Below, in pieces: positions 8,032-16,065 of a DNA stretch of 37,755 nucleotides (its first letter is position 1; every line of letters starts with the position of its first letter). The translations under genes were made by a program, and so were the position numbers. The notes under the pieces are model-generated. The model searched no databases and was not told the origin of the DNA. It saw nothing but the letters and a program-made list of their open reading frames with translations. The DNA is from Sphaerochaetaceae bacterium (GTDB taxonomy: Bacteria; Spirochaetota; Spirochaetia; Sphaerochaetales; Sphaerochaetaceae). The DNA lies in the NCBI GenBank assembly GCA_024684115.1, contig JAIKXP010000103.1, forward strand, positions 1 to 37,755, read 5' to 3'.

Positions 8032-8060
8032 ATTATCCTGATTTTGATAAAAACGGTCAA
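8032..8060 (-). promoter_or_regulatory. Promoter of the 29-aa ribosomal-type gene
   Basis: On the minus strand TTGACC (8055-8060) and GATAAT (8032-8037) are separated by exactly 17 nt; each matches the sigma-70 consensus at five of six bases. Transcription would begin near 8025, giving a leader of about 48 nt. A second TATAAT lies further upstream on this strand (8088-8093) with a 19-nt spacer to TTGATA. Confidence 0.6.
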
Positions 8061-8107
8061 GACTGCATAAAGGCTTTTCATTTTTATATTATAAAAGCTT
8101 GTGTTAA

Positions 8108-8137
8108 TTGACTATCAAAGGCTCAAAATGTTATCCT
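8108..8137 (+). promoter_or_regulatory. Promoter of the rpsF operon
   Basis: TTGACT (8108-8113) and an extended -10 with TG one base before TATCCT (8132-8137), spacer 18 nt. The start would be about 8144, leaving a leader of about 52 nt before rpsF. It sits back to back with the promoter region of the minus-strand 29-codon gene; the roughly 220 bp of 7978-8196 hold only these regulatory sites. Confidence 0.5.
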
Positions 8138-8152
8138 GAGAGTCGCCTCTTT

Positions 8153-8169
8153 ATCCGCCGTTGGCGGAT
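8153..8169 (+). promoter_or_regulatory. Leader hairpin of rpsF (possible S6:S18 autoregulatory site)
   Basis: ATCCGCC / GGCGGAT form a perfect 7-bp stem closed by GTT, in the predicted rpsF 5' leader 28 nt before the start codon. Many bacteria carry an mRNA structure here that binds the S6:S18 complex through a conserved CCG; a CCG is present both in the stem and in TCCGT just before the ribosome-binding site. The match to that motif is a guess. Confidence 0.4.
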
Positions 8170-8196
8170 CATATTTATAGTCCGTAAGGAGGAACC

Positions 8197-8475
8197 ATGA
8201 GAAATTATGAGTTCACTGTCATCTTCGATGCTAACGAAGAAATGACAGAAAAAGGGATGGAATTTGTTTCATCACAGTTTGAAGCTTCCAAGGTTGAAGT
8301 TACCAGAAAGGAAGACATGGGCGTAAAGAATCTCGCCTATCAGATCAAGAAGCAGGACAAAGGTCACTATTTCTATTTTGAGCTTTCTGCTGACCCGAAG
8401 ACAATTAACCTGATGAGTGCAGAAATGCTTCTTCAGGGTTCAATCCTCAAATTCCTGTTCGTCGTAAAGAACTGA
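8197..8475 (+). CDS. rpsF: 30S ribosomal protein S6 (bS6)
   Basis: A 92-aa protein with the bS6 fold: MRNYEFTVIFDANEE at the N-terminus, GVKNLAYQIKKQDKGHYFYFEL in the centre and a C-terminal strand (SILKFLFVVKN). Length is typical (about 92-100 aa before tails) and it lacks the acidic C-terminal tail of E. coli S6. It binds S18 on the platform of the small subunit. GTAAGGAGG is an excellent Shine-Dalgarno. First gene of the rpsF-ssb-rpsR unit. Confidence 0.96.
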   Translation: MRNYEFTVIFDANEEMTEKGMEFVSSQFEASKVEVTRKEDMGVKNLAYQIKKQDKGHYFYFELSADPKTINLMSAEMLLQGSILKFLFVVKN

Positions 8476-8509
8476 GCAGAAACTGAAGATTTTTTAAAGG
8501 AGCAAACTA

Positions 8510-8992
8510 ATGGCCAATGACATCAATGTTGTAGTGCTTGTAGGAAGACTTACAAGGGACTGTGAAGTCCGTTCAACTCAGGCTGGCATGAGTATCTGCC
8601 GTTTTTCCGTTGCAGTAAACAGAAGAAAAAAGTCAGGAGATACCTGGACAGATGAAGCCAACTTCTTTGATGTTGTTCTTATGGGAAAGAGCGCAGACAG
8701 TCTTAAACCTTATCTTACCAAGGGGCGCCAGGTATCCGTTGAAGGAGAACTCAGGCAGAGCAGGTGGGAGCAGGACGGTCAGGCTCATTCCAGAATCGAA
8801 ATCATGGCTAATAACGTACAGCTTCTTTCGTCACCCGGAGCTCAGAACAGTTCTGACTCTGGATCTTACGGAAATGTACAGCGTTCAAATCCAGCACCAG
8901 CTCAGCAGAAGCCGGTAAGCCGTCCGGTACAGGCACAGCAGCCCGGCCCTGAGGCGTTTGATGATGATGTGGACAGCGTCATTCCGTTCTGA
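8510..8992 (+). CDS. ssb: Single-stranded DNA-binding protein
   Basis: A 160-aa SSB. The N-terminal OB fold (residues 1 to about 110) includes NVVVLVGRLTRDCEVR, SVAVNRR and WTDEANFFDVVLMGKSAD. A Gln/Pro/Ser-rich flexible linker follows (about 111-148). The acidic tip ends DDDVDSVIPF, the partner-docking tail used by replication and repair proteins. AAAGGAG precedes the ATG. The position between rpsF and rpsR is widely conserved in bacteria and couples SSB output to ribosomal protein transcription. Confidence 0.96.
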   Translation: MANDINVVVLVGRLTRDCEVRSTQAGMSICRFSVAVNRRKKSGDTWTDEANFFDVVLMGKSADSLKPYLTKGRQVSVEGELRQSRWEQDGQAHSRIEIMANNVQLLSSPGAQNSSDSGSYGNVQRSNPAPAQQKPVSRPVQAQQPGPEAFDDDVDSVIPF

Positions 8993-9013
8993 TAATTAAC
9001 TTGGAGATTTAAA

Positions 9014-9289
9014 ATGGCTGATGAAAAAGAAACAATGGTAGAAGGATCCTTCAGAGATAAGAAGATGGGCGGAAAGCGCCAGTCATTCAAGAAGAAGGTC
9101 TGTAAGTTCTGTGCACAGAAGACAGAACCTGATTACAAGAACCCTGAGCAGCTCAGACGCTGTGTTACAGAGCGCGGAAAGATTCTTCCTGCACGTATCA
9201 CAGGAACATGTGCAAAGCATCAGAGAGCTCTGACACAGGAAGTCAAGAGAGCAAGAGTACTTGCCTACCTCCCGTTTGACAGGAAGTAA
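9014..9289 (+). CDS. rpsR: 30S ribosomal protein S18 (bS18)
   Basis: A 91-aa basic protein. The core [47 protein letters not shown] pattern (given here in outline: [25 protein letters not shown]) is classical bS18. It retains cysteines at CKFC and TGTC. An N-terminal charged extension of about 25 residues precedes the core, longer than in E. coli (75 aa total). It partners S6 on the 30S platform. TTGGAGA precedes the ATG. Confidence 0.96.
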   Translation: MADEKETMVEGSFRDKKMGGKRQSFKKKVCKFCAQKTEPDYKNPEQLRRCVTERGKILPARITGTCAKHQRALTQEVKRARVLAYLPFDRK

Positions 9290-9295
9290 TTCTTA

Positions 9296-10231
9296 ATGGA
9301 TCGTAAACAGAAAGCAGAATACAGGAATATATTTTTGATTCTGATGGTCTTGCTGAGTATTATCATGTCAAGGCTGTCCATGGGACTGTTTATCTTTCCC
9401 ATTCCTGTACTGCTGGCTGTTAACGGTGTCAAAGACACAAGAAAGGCAGTTCTTGTCCATCTTGCATCTACAGTCGGTGTTGTAGGAACCTACGTGGTTT
9501 CAAACAGTGTTCTTTTTACGCAGGAGTACATGACGGTAGCATTTCTGGGACTTGTTTTCCCGCTTACCATCTCTCTTGCAGCACTGATCTGGACCGCCTT
9601 AAGGGATTTCAGCAACTCTGTACTGAGGAAGCTGGTTATCTGCAGCATTCCTTCGGCACTGATTGCACTCTGCTTTGCACTGTGGCTCTGTTCAAATGCA
9701 TCTATTGAATCCGTGAACAACATGAAGACCGCGTATTCAATGATCCTTCCGCAGGAGCTGGTAGGGGAAGGCAGTTCAGCAATCATGGACCTCTTCTTTG
9801 TGATTCTGAAATATGCATGTGTTCCGTTTGCAATTCTTCTGCAGGCACTTCCCATCCTTATTTCAGAGTTCATAATCCACAGGGGAGATGAAGAGTGGAA
9901 CTTTGAGTTTGCAAACATGAAAATGCCGTACCCCTTTGTATGGGTTTTCCTTGCACTGCTCGCCTTAAGTGTTATTGTCCCGAGGATAAACGGTATTCCG
10001 GAAGTTGTTTCCGTAGTACTGTGGAACCTCACCTTTGGAATGGCACTGCACTACATTCTGGACGGTATCTCTGTTCTGTTCTCGGTATTGAGACGAAAAA
10101 CACTGAGAATTACACCGTCTACGGTTGTGCTGTGGGTTGCCGTTTCAACCATTATCCCGTACCTGAACATGTTCGTTTACGGCACTCTGCTTATTACGGG
10201 CGTGTTTGAGAACTGGATTAATTTACGCTAA
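9296..10231 (+). CDS. YybS/DUF2232-like polytopic membrane protein
   Basis: A 311-aa protein with about eight hydrophobic segments (roughly residues 10-45, 51-74, 78-101, 112-132, 165-193, 212-231, 236-264 and 277-307). No catalytic motif is visible. It lies 6 nt after rpsR, with the Shine-Dalgarno AGGAAG inside the last rpsR codons, and just before rplI. In Bacillus, yybS (DUF2232) lies in the same rplI-dnaC neighbourhood, and length and topology fit that family. Function is unknown; the call rests on position and topology, not on a recognised motif. Confidence 0.6.
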   Translation: MDRKQKAEYRNIFLILMVLLSIIMSRLSMGLFIFPIPVLLAVNGVKDTRKAVLVHLASTVGVVGTYVVSNSVLFTQEYMTVAFLGLVFPLTISLAALIWTALRDFSNSVLRKLVICSIPSALIALCFALWLCSNASIESVNNMKTAYSMILPQELVGEGSSAIMDLFFVILKYACVPFAILLQALPILISEFIIHRGDEEWNFEFANMKMPYPFVWVFLALLALSVIVPRINGIPEVVSVVLWNLTFGMALHYILDGISVLFSVLRRKTLRITPSTVVLWVAVSTIIPYLNMFVYGTLLITGVFENWINLR

Positions 10232-10271
10232 ATAAACGGCTCAGGCCGTATCAAAAAAAGGAGTATTCAAA

Positions 10272-10853
10272 ATGAAAATCATTCTGAATCAGGACGTACC
10301 TAACCTCGGAGAAGAGGGAGATGTCTGTGTGGTAAAAGACGGTTACGCACGTAACTATCTTCTTCCTACTGGTGCTGCGGTACTTTACAACAAAGATAAC
10401 CTTGCTGTTTTCAAGAGCAGAGCTGCCGCTATCGAGAAGAGAAAGGCTGAGAAGAGACAGGCTTCAGCAGACCTTAAGAAGAGCCTTGATGAAGTTAAGC
10501 TTCACATTGTTGTTGCTGCCGGTGAATCCGGAAAGCTCTTCGGTTCAGTTACTTCAGCCATGATCCAGGAAGCTCTTGCAAAACTTGGATTCGAAGTTGA
10601 AAAGAAGAGAATTGAAGTTGCTACACACGCAATCAAGATGACCGGTAACTACACTGCAAGAGTTCATCTCTATGAGAATGAATCTTCACTTATCGGACTC
10701 ATTGTTGAGAGCGAAGCTGAAGTTAAGGCTGCACAGAAGGCTGCTGAAAAGGCTGCCAGAGAAGAAGCTGCTGCCGCTGCTGCTGCCGCTGAGGCTGCTG
10801 CTGCAGTAGAGCAGGCTGAAGCTGCTGCAGAAGAAGAAAAGGCAGAGAACTGA
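10272..10853 (+). CDS. rplI: 50S ribosomal protein L9 (bL9) with Ala/Glu-rich C-terminal tail
   Basis: A 193-aa bL9. The N-terminal domain starts MKIILNQDVPNLGEEGDVCVVKDGYARNYLLP in outline, then a long central helix (residues about 42-78) and the C-terminal RNA-binding domain (about 80-150, HIVVAAGESGKLFGSVT). Typical bL9 ends near residue 150; here about 43 more residues run as an Ala/Glu/Lys-rich helix (AAEKAAREEAAAAAAAAEAA). The tail is coded by mixed GCT/GCA/GCC codons, so it is not a simple slipped repeat. AAAAGGAG precedes the ATG. A 5-bp hairpin (10236-10249) lies just upstream. Confidence 0.95.
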   Translation: MKIILNQDVPNLGEEGDVCVVKDGYARNYLLPTGAAVLYNKDNLAVFKSRAAAIEKRKAEKRQASADLKKSLDEVKLHIVVAAGESGKLFGSVTSAMIQEALAKLGFEVEKKRIEVATHAIKMTGNYTARVHLYENESSLIGLIVESEAEVKAAQKAAEKAAREEAAAAAAAAEAAAAVEQAEAAAEEEKAEN

Positions 10854-10879
10854 CTTATCTTCGCAAATTAAAAAGTCAT

Positions 10880-10910
10880 GCCCGCTGAAGAGCGGGCTGA
10901 TTTGTCTTTA
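10880..10910 (+). terminator. Terminator or attenuator between rplI and dnaB
   Basis: GCCCGCT (10880-10886) and AGCGGGC (10891-10897) form a perfect GC-rich 7-bp stem with loop GAAG, followed by TGATTTGTCTTT. It starts 26 nt after the rplI stop and 25 nt before the dnaB ATG, so it would cut or reduce read-through from the ribosomal operon into dnaB. Confidence 0.65.
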
Positions 10911-10922
10911 GGGGTAGAAATA

Positions 10923-12362
10923 ATGGCAAAATCGGCTGCAACCAGAGTTCCGCCAAACGACAACAAATGTGAGATAGCTCTCCTCGGATCTGTACTTCTT
11001 AAAAACAAGGTCATTGATGACGTTGAAGCAAGAATCCAGAGCAGTGATTTCTATCAGCTCTCGCACCAGAAGATCTGGGAAGCCTTCCTGGGTATGAGAA
11101 AGGACCTGCCGGGAGTTACCATTGACAGCGTGTCCCTCCTCAAGTACGTTTCCGAAAAGGGAATGCTGGAAGACTGCGGCGGTGCTGCCTATATTTCAAA
11201 ACTTACCTCAAGTGTACCTGTGTATGAAAATGCCTCTTACTACGCAGATATAATAAAGAACCTTTCAATCAAGAGGCAGCTTCTCTATCTTTCAGTAGAA
11301 ATCGGAGACAGCGTTTTTGATGAAACCCAGGATGTAAAGTTCTCAATAGACAAGCTTGATTCAAAGCTCTCCGAGCTCAGCACCAACTCAGACTGGGGTT
11401 CATATTCAACAGCAAAAGACATTCTCACTGCAGCCGTACATGAGATTGTTGACGTACGTCCGGTAAAGGGAAAGGTCGGTATTTCAACAGGCTTTAAGTC
11501 CCTCAACCACATGCTGGCCGGAGGATTCAAGAACACGGACCTCATCATAATAGGTGCCCGTCCGTCAGTCGGTAAGACAGCCCTGGCTCTCTCCATGGCC
11601 CACAATATGGCCTTCAACAGAAAGGACCCGGTGAAGGTCGGTTTCTTTTCACTTGAAATGTCAGGCCAGACACTCATGGAAAGACTTATAGCCAGAGAAG
11701 CTACAGTGGACGCTACAGCCATGTCCAGCGGAAAACTGACACCGGATATGAGTGCAAGCATACTCAACGCTGCTGACAGAATGTACGACATGGCAGGGAA
11801 CCTCCTGATTCAGGACACCCCGAACATAAGTCTTGCAGAGATAAAGTCCCAGAGCCGCAGAATGGTCCGTAAGGAAGGGGTCAAGATCATATTCATAGAC
11901 TACATAGGCCTCATTGAACCGGACGGAAATACCCAGAAGAAGCGTTTTGAACAGATGGCTGAAGTTTCCAGAAGCCTCAAGAGCCTTGCAAGAGAGCTCA
12001 AGGTACCTATTGTCTGCCTTTCTCAGGTAAACAGAGATGCTGGAAAGGACAGGGCTCCAATGCTTGCAGACCTCAGGGAATCCGGAGCAATCGAGCAGGA
12101 TGCTGACGTTGTAATCCTCCTCGACGACCCGTCAAAACGTCTTGATGAGAACAACAAGATTGCTCAGTATGAAGAAGATGATGCCGAGCTTGCAGAAGAG
12201 GCAGAGGCTCCTAAGGAGAAGCCTTCCAAAAATGTGAGCAGGGTAATCAAGGTCATAATTGCCAAGCAGAGAAACGGCAGCACCGGAGCTGTTAACCTCA
12301 TGTTCAGGGCTAACTTTGTCAGCTTCAACGAGATAGAAAGAGTCAGGACAACATCATTCTGA
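10923..12362 (+). CDS. dnaB: Replicative DNA helicase DnaB
   Basis: A 479-aa hexameric replicative helicase. The N-terminal domain begins VPPNDNKCEIALLGSVLL. The RecA-like motor has Walker A GARPSVGKT (residues 211-219), IIFIDYIGLI as Walker B region, CLSQVNRD (H3) and DLRESGAIEQDADVVILL (H4). A short acidic insert (EEDDAELAEEAEAP) lies late in the protein, and it ends with NLMFRANFVSFNEI. An in-frame ATG at 10878 lies inside the terminator hairpin and would add 15 non-conserved residues; the ATG at 10923, preceded by AGGGG, is the better start. It converges on rseP with only 2 nt between the stops. Confidence 0.95.
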   Translation: MAKSAATRVPPNDNKCEIALLGSVLLKNKVIDDVEARIQSSDFYQLSHQKIWEAFLGMRKDLPGVTIDSVSLLKYVSEKGMLEDCGGAAYISKLTSSVPVYENASYYADIIKNLSIKRQLLYLSVEIGDSVFDETQDVKFSIDKLDSKLSELSTNSDWGSYSTAKDILTAAVHEIVDVRPVKGKVGISTGFKSLNHMLAGGFKNTDLIIIGARPSVGKTALALSMAHNMAFNRKDPVKVGFFSLEMSGQTLMERLIAREATVDATAMSSGKLTPDMSASILNAADRMYDMAGNLLIQDTPNISLAEIKSQSRRMVRKEGVKIIFIDYIGLIEPDGNTQKKRFEQMAEVSRSLKSLARELKVPIVCLSQVNRDAGKDRAPMLADLRESGAIEQDADVVILLDDPSKRLDENNKIAQYEEDDAELAEEAEAPKEKPSKNVSRVIKVIIAKQRNGSTGAVNLMFRANFVSFNEIERVRTTSF

Positions 12363-12364
12363 TA

Positions 12365-13465
12365 TCAGAAGAAAATCCTCAATAACGGAATTACAACAAG
12401 GATTGTAAGGATTCCTACAACCTGAAGGATAATATAGACCTTCGGGGGAAATGTTCTGCCGAAAACAAGCTCAATAAAGCTTATGAGTATGAGTCCACCG
12501 TCAAGAGCTGAGATGGGAAGCATGTTTGCAACTCCCAGTGAAAGACTTACGGCTCCTGCAAGGTATATTACTACCCTCAGCCCCGCGTTGAAGTCTGCCC
12601 TGAAGGCATTCTGGGAAATAACTCCAATCTGCTCGGAAGCCGTAATGGTGCTGCTCAAAGTATCACTTACCTTGGACTTTCCCTTGAATATGCTAATAAC
12701 CGAATCAATGAAGTTCTTTATGTTTGCAAAGCACTCCTTGAAGGAGAGCCTGATTGCATTGCCCAGCGACTGGCCCGGAATGGTCTTGTAGTCTACATCG
12801 TATGGAATAATTCCGAAAACACCGTTATCAGGAACAACCGTGAACACACCCCTGTCTGTTTCTATTTCGACCGCCTGATCTGAGCTGTGTTCTTTTAAAA
12901 CAGCCTGAAGGTCTTCATACTCATTTACCTTTATGCCGTTTACGCTTAAAACGGTATCTCCTGTTTTCATGCCTGCTCTGGAGGCTGCACATTCATTTAC
13001 ACCGAAGTACTCGGGATAGTCTGAGGATAGGGCTATCTTTGATGTGTAGTAGTCCTGTAAAACCGGCATGAGAAGAAGGGTAGTGAAGCAGAGAAGGGCA
13101 AAGAGCACGTTCATGAGCGGGCCTGCAAGGTAGGTTATTATTCTCTTTAACGGATGAACTCCGTAAAGAGAGCCTTCCTCACAGTTCTCTATCCTGTTTT
13201 TCTTCTGCATTATGGCATACTTAAGGTCATCCTGACCTGCCATGACGGTAGCTCCGCCGAAAGGAATGAGGTTTAGAGTCACCTTTGTGCTTCCGAAATG
13301 TGTTGAAAAGAGCTTTGGTCCCGTTCCGAATGTAAGGCTTTCAACCTTTATGCCGCAGGCACGGGCTGCAATAAAGTGCCCGAGCTCGTGGATGATTATA
13401 ATAAGGTCCAGTGCAAGAATTCCAATGAGGAAGGAGAGTATCCATGAAAGGGATAAGAACTTCAA
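12365..13465 (-). CDS. rseP: RIP site-2 metalloprotease RseP
   Basis: A 366-aa inner-membrane zinc protease that cleaves substrates, such as anti-sigma factors, within the membrane. The zinc motif HELGH is at residues 26-30 in the first membrane helix. One PDZ domain follows (GDTVLSVNGIKVNEYEDL), fewer than the two of E. coli RseP. The third zinc-ligand motif is MLPISALDGGLILISF near the C-terminus. The start overlaps the dxr stop by 4 nt (ATGA). Last gene of the long minus-strand operon; the substrate in this organism is unknown. Confidence 0.93.
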   Translation of the reverse strand: MKFLSLSWILSFLIGILALDLIIIIHELGHFIAARACGIKVESLTFGTGPKLFSTHFGSTKVTLNLIPFGGATVMAGQDDLKYAIMQKKNRIENCEEGSLYGVHPLKRIITYLAGPLMNVLFALLCFTTLLLMPVLQDYYTSKIALSSDYPEYFGVNECAASRAGMKTGDTVLSVNGIKVNEYEDLQAVLKEHSSDQAVEIETDRGVFTVVPDNGVFGIIPYDVDYKTIPGQSLGNAIRLSFKECFANIKNFIDSVISIFKGKSKVSDTLSSTITASEQIGVISQNAFRADFNAGLRVVIYLAGAVSLSLGVANMLPISALDGGLILISFIELVFGRTFPPKVYIILQVVGILTILVVIPLLRIFF

Positions 13466-14571
13466 ATCCTGACCTCTCTGAAAACTTTTTTCTGAACTTC
13501 ATCTATATCTTCAAAACAGGTGGGAGTAAAAGACCAGTCTAAATCCAGAGCCCTTCTCACAACGTCCCTGATCTCTGTAAAACCTATTCTGTGTTTTATG
13601 AAGGCATCTACGGCAATCTCATTTGCAGTGTTGTATACAACAGGATATGAGCCCTCAAGACGCACACAGGAGTAGGCGTCAGCGACGAACGGGAAGCGCT
13701 CTTCATCAAGCTTCATGAAGTTAAGATTAAGGTTTGTAAAGTCCAGTGCCTTTCCGGCTTCATGAGGGAAGCGGTACTCAAGAAGTGCCCTCATAATCGG
13801 AAAGACCATATCCGGCGGACTCATCTGTGCATATACCTGGCCGCTTGTGCTTCTTACCATGGAGTGAACCACGCTCTGAGGGTGGATTACAACCTCTATG
13901 TCATCAGCCGGAAAATCAAACAGATAGTGGGCTTCAATTACTTCAAGACCCTTGTTTGCAAGGGTAGAGGAATCTATTGAAATCTTGGGTCCCATGTTCC
14001 ATGTGGGGTGTTTTACAGCCTGTTCAGGGGTCACCTTTTTAAGCTCCTCCACCGGAGTGTTTCTGAAAGGCCCGCCGCTTGCCGTAATTACCAGGGACTT
14101 AACGTTTTCACGTCCCTCGGAGAGGATGAGCTCATCAATTGCCGAGTGCTCGCTGTCCACGGGAATAATCCTGCAGCCGTGTTTTTCCGCGTATGAGAAG
14201 AGAAGCTTTCCACCCATGACAACGGATTCCTTGTTTGCAAGGGCCAGAACCGGGCAGCGTTTAATAACACACACAGAGGCCTTAAGCCCTGCGGAGCCGC
14301 TTATTCCGTTAAGAACTACATGCGGCCTTAGAGCTTCAAGCATGAGGGAGAGGTCCCTCCATACCTTAAGGCCCGGCACCTCTTCACACGGGGCATCTGA
14401 AGTGACGCAGAGGTTTCTGATTCCGTTCTCAAGACATATGCGTACAGCCTCCTGTGTCCTTGAATGCACTGAGGCTCCCGTGATTGCCAGTTCATTGGAA
14501 AAGTCTCTGCACCCTCTTACGGCCGTACGGCCAATGCTCCCCGTAAGCCCCAGTATTATCACATTTCTCAT
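13462..14571 (-). CDS. dxr: 1-deoxy-D-xylulose 5-phosphate reductoisomerase
   Basis: A 369-aa enzyme of the MEP pathway converting DXP to MEP with NADPH. Motifs in order: the dinucleotide loop GLTGSIGRTAV (8-18), ANKESVVMGG, the metal and substrate site PVDSEHSAI, TASGGPF, the flexible-loop region HPTWNMGPKISIDSSTLANKGLEVIEAH (in outline) and IHPQSVVHSMV. All key residues look intact and the length is close to the usual 380-400. It overlaps cdsA upstream and rseP downstream by 4 nt each. The co-operonic uppS uses the isoprenoid units this pathway supplies. Confidence 0.95.
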   Translation of the reverse strand: MRNVIILGLTGSIGRTAVRGCRDFSNELAITGASVHSRTQEAVRICLENGIRNLCVTSDAPCEEVPGLKVWRDLSLMLEALRPHVVLNGISGSAGLKASVCVIKRCPVLALANKESVVMGGKLLFSYAEKHGCRIIPVDSEHSAIDELILSEGRENVKSLVITASGGPFRNTPVEELKKVTPEQAVKHPTWNMGPKISIDSSTLANKGLEVIEAHYLFDFPADDIEVVIHPQSVVHSMVRSTSGQVYAQMSPPDMVFPIMRALLEYRFPHEAGKALDFTNLNLNFMKLDEERFPFVADAYSCVRLEGSYPVVYNTANEIAVDAFIKHRIGFTEIRDVVRRALDLDWSFTPTCFEDIDEVQKKVFREVRI

Positions 14572-15392
14572 ACAGCAAACCCTGCATACATAAGGTAGAA
14601 GAAAGGAGCTGAGAAGATTACAGAATCAATGCAGTCAAGCACTCCGCCTCTTCCCGGTACCACGTTTCCTGAATCCTTGACCCCGGCGCTTCTCTTGAAG
14701 ACGCTTTCAACAAGGTCTCCCATGTTTGCAAACACGCTCATTCCGGCTCCCAGAAGAATCATCTGCAGTAGAGATGGGGAAGAAACCTTATCGGAGAGAA
14801 GAGAGCAGTAGAGTACGCTTAAACCAACGCAGCAGACAAAGCCGCCTATGAAGCCGGCCATGCTCTTCTTCGGGCTCACCTTGAACGGATGAGACGTGTA
14901 CTTGCCGAACAGCATGCCGAAAACATATGCAAATATGTCGTTTCCGAAAACAAGTGTCAGAAAGAGAACAACTGCGTATGGTGTAATATGCTCAAGGCTC
15001 AGAAGCCTGATTAAAAATGTAAGAAAGTATGAAGGGTAAACCGTAAGAAGAACAAGTTTTGCACCGTTTGTAATTGAGTTTTTAAACTCTTCCTTCTCTC
15101 CGCTTATCACCTCGGTAAAGAGCAAGACTGAAAGTATTATAATCAGTGCAAAGCCCGTGTACTGCGGTAAAAAGTATTCAACCAGCGGAAGAATCCATAC
15201 AAGAAAGGAAGCGGGTACAACCTTTTTGAAAAGAAGCTTACTCATCTCAATGCTTCCGCCGAGGGAAAGGATGAAGATGAATATGCTCAGCGGCATGAAT
15301 CTGTTCTGCGGGAGCAGAAAAATCAGTGCAAAGAGTGCAGGAATTCCGACAACGCAGGTAAAGATTCTTGCTGCAAGATTACTTTTGAACAT
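14568..15392 (-). CDS. cdsA: Phosphatidate cytidylyltransferase
   Basis: A 274-aa polytopic membrane enzyme making CDP-diacylglycerol from CTP and phosphatidate, the branch point of phospholipid synthesis. About seven to eight hydrophobic helices. The CDP-DAG synthase signature near the C-terminus reads SVFKRSAGVKDSGNVVPGRGGVLDCIDS, in two pieces VKDSGNVVPGRGG and VLDCIDS. The aspartates are kept. Two usual residues differ: His of PGHGG is Arg, and the Arg of LDRxDS is Cys. It overlaps uppS by 14 nt and dxr by 4 nt. Confidence 0.93.
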   Translation of the reverse strand: MFKSNLAARIFTCVVGIPALFALIFLLPQNRFMPLSIFIFILSLGGSIEMSKLLFKKVVPASFLVWILPLVEYFLPQYTGFALIIILSVLLFTEVISGEKEEFKNSITNGAKLVLLTVYPSYFLTFLIRLLSLEHITPYAVVLFLTLVFGNDIFAYVFGMLFGKYTSHPFKVSPKKSMAGFIGGFVCCVGLSVLYCSLLSDKVSSPSLLQMILLGAGMSVFANMGDLVESVFKRSAGVKDSGNVVPGRGGVLDCIDSVIFSAPFFYLMYAGFAV

Positions 15393-16065
15393 CAGAGAGG
15401 CCTCCGAACTTTCTTGTTCTCTTGCCCAGTTCTGAAATAATGTAGTCCAGTTCCCCGGTATTCCAGTCAGGCCACAGGGTATCTATTGATAAAAACTCAG
15501 CGTAGGCACTGTCCCACAGCATGAAGTTGCTTATTCTATGTTCACCGGCACTTCTGGCAATCATGTCAGGAGCCGGAATATCCGGGTTGTCCAGGTTCAT
15601 GTTTATATCATTTACCGTTATTTCCTTACCCGGATTTGCAAGGCAAAAGCGTGTTGCTGCCCTTGCTATTTCATCCTGTCCGCCGTAGTTTATGCAGAGC
15701 ACAACCGTAAGTCCCGTGCAGGATGCTGTTTTGTCTATTGTTGTGTTAATTCCCTTTCTCGCTTCCTCAGGCAGGGCCTGAATATTTCCGCGAACCCGGA
15801 TTTTTATGTTGTTTTCAAGATAGAAATCCATCTCTCCGGGGAGCTTCTTGGCAAGAAGGTTCATGAGATAACCGACTTCCTGATCGGGTCTCTTCCAGTT
15901 CTCAGTGGAAAAGACGTAGAGGGTGAGGAAGTCAACGCCAATATCGGCGGCGTGTTTAACAACTCTTTTACAGGCCTTCAGGCCTTCCAGGTGACCGGCA
16001 GCTCTTGGCAGAGAGCGTTTTTGCGCCCATCTGCCGTTGCCGTCCATAATTAGACCTATATGCAT
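15379..16065 (-). CDS. uppS: Isoprenyl (undecaprenyl) diphosphate synthase
   Basis: A 228-aa cis-prenyltransferase that builds the polyprenyl carrier for cell wall synthesis from FPP and IPP. The catalytic aspartate is D8 in IMDGNGRWA, followed by RSLPRAAGHLEGLKA, TLYVFSTENWKRP and the C-terminal DMIARSAGEHRISNF and DTLWPDW motifs. The N-terminus is short, starting directly before the first strand, as in many bacterial homologues. The ATG shares one base with the frr stop (TGATG), so translation is coupled. It pairs naturally with dxr in the same operon. Confidence 0.95.
   Translation of the reverse strand: MHIGLIMDGNGRWAQKRSLPRAAGHLEGLKACKRVVKHAADIGVDFLTLYVFSTENWKRPDQEVGYLMNLLAKKLPGEMDFYLENNIKIRVRGNIQALPEEARKGINTTIDKTASCTGLTVVLCINYGGQDEIARAATRFCLANPGKEITVNDINMNLDNPDIPAPDMIARSAGEHRISNFMLWDSAYAEFLSIDTLWPDWNTGELDYIISELGKRTRKFGGLSDVQK

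Noticed and set aside
10740-10830. Simple-sequence repeat in rplI
   Set aside because: The alanine run uses mixed GCT/GCC/GCA codons with Glu interruptions, so it is a selected protein tail rather than a slipped DNA repeat.
15538-16053. 171-codon plus-strand open frame over uppS
   Set aside because: Antisense to a clear cis-prenyltransferase; composition and lack of a start site argue against it.
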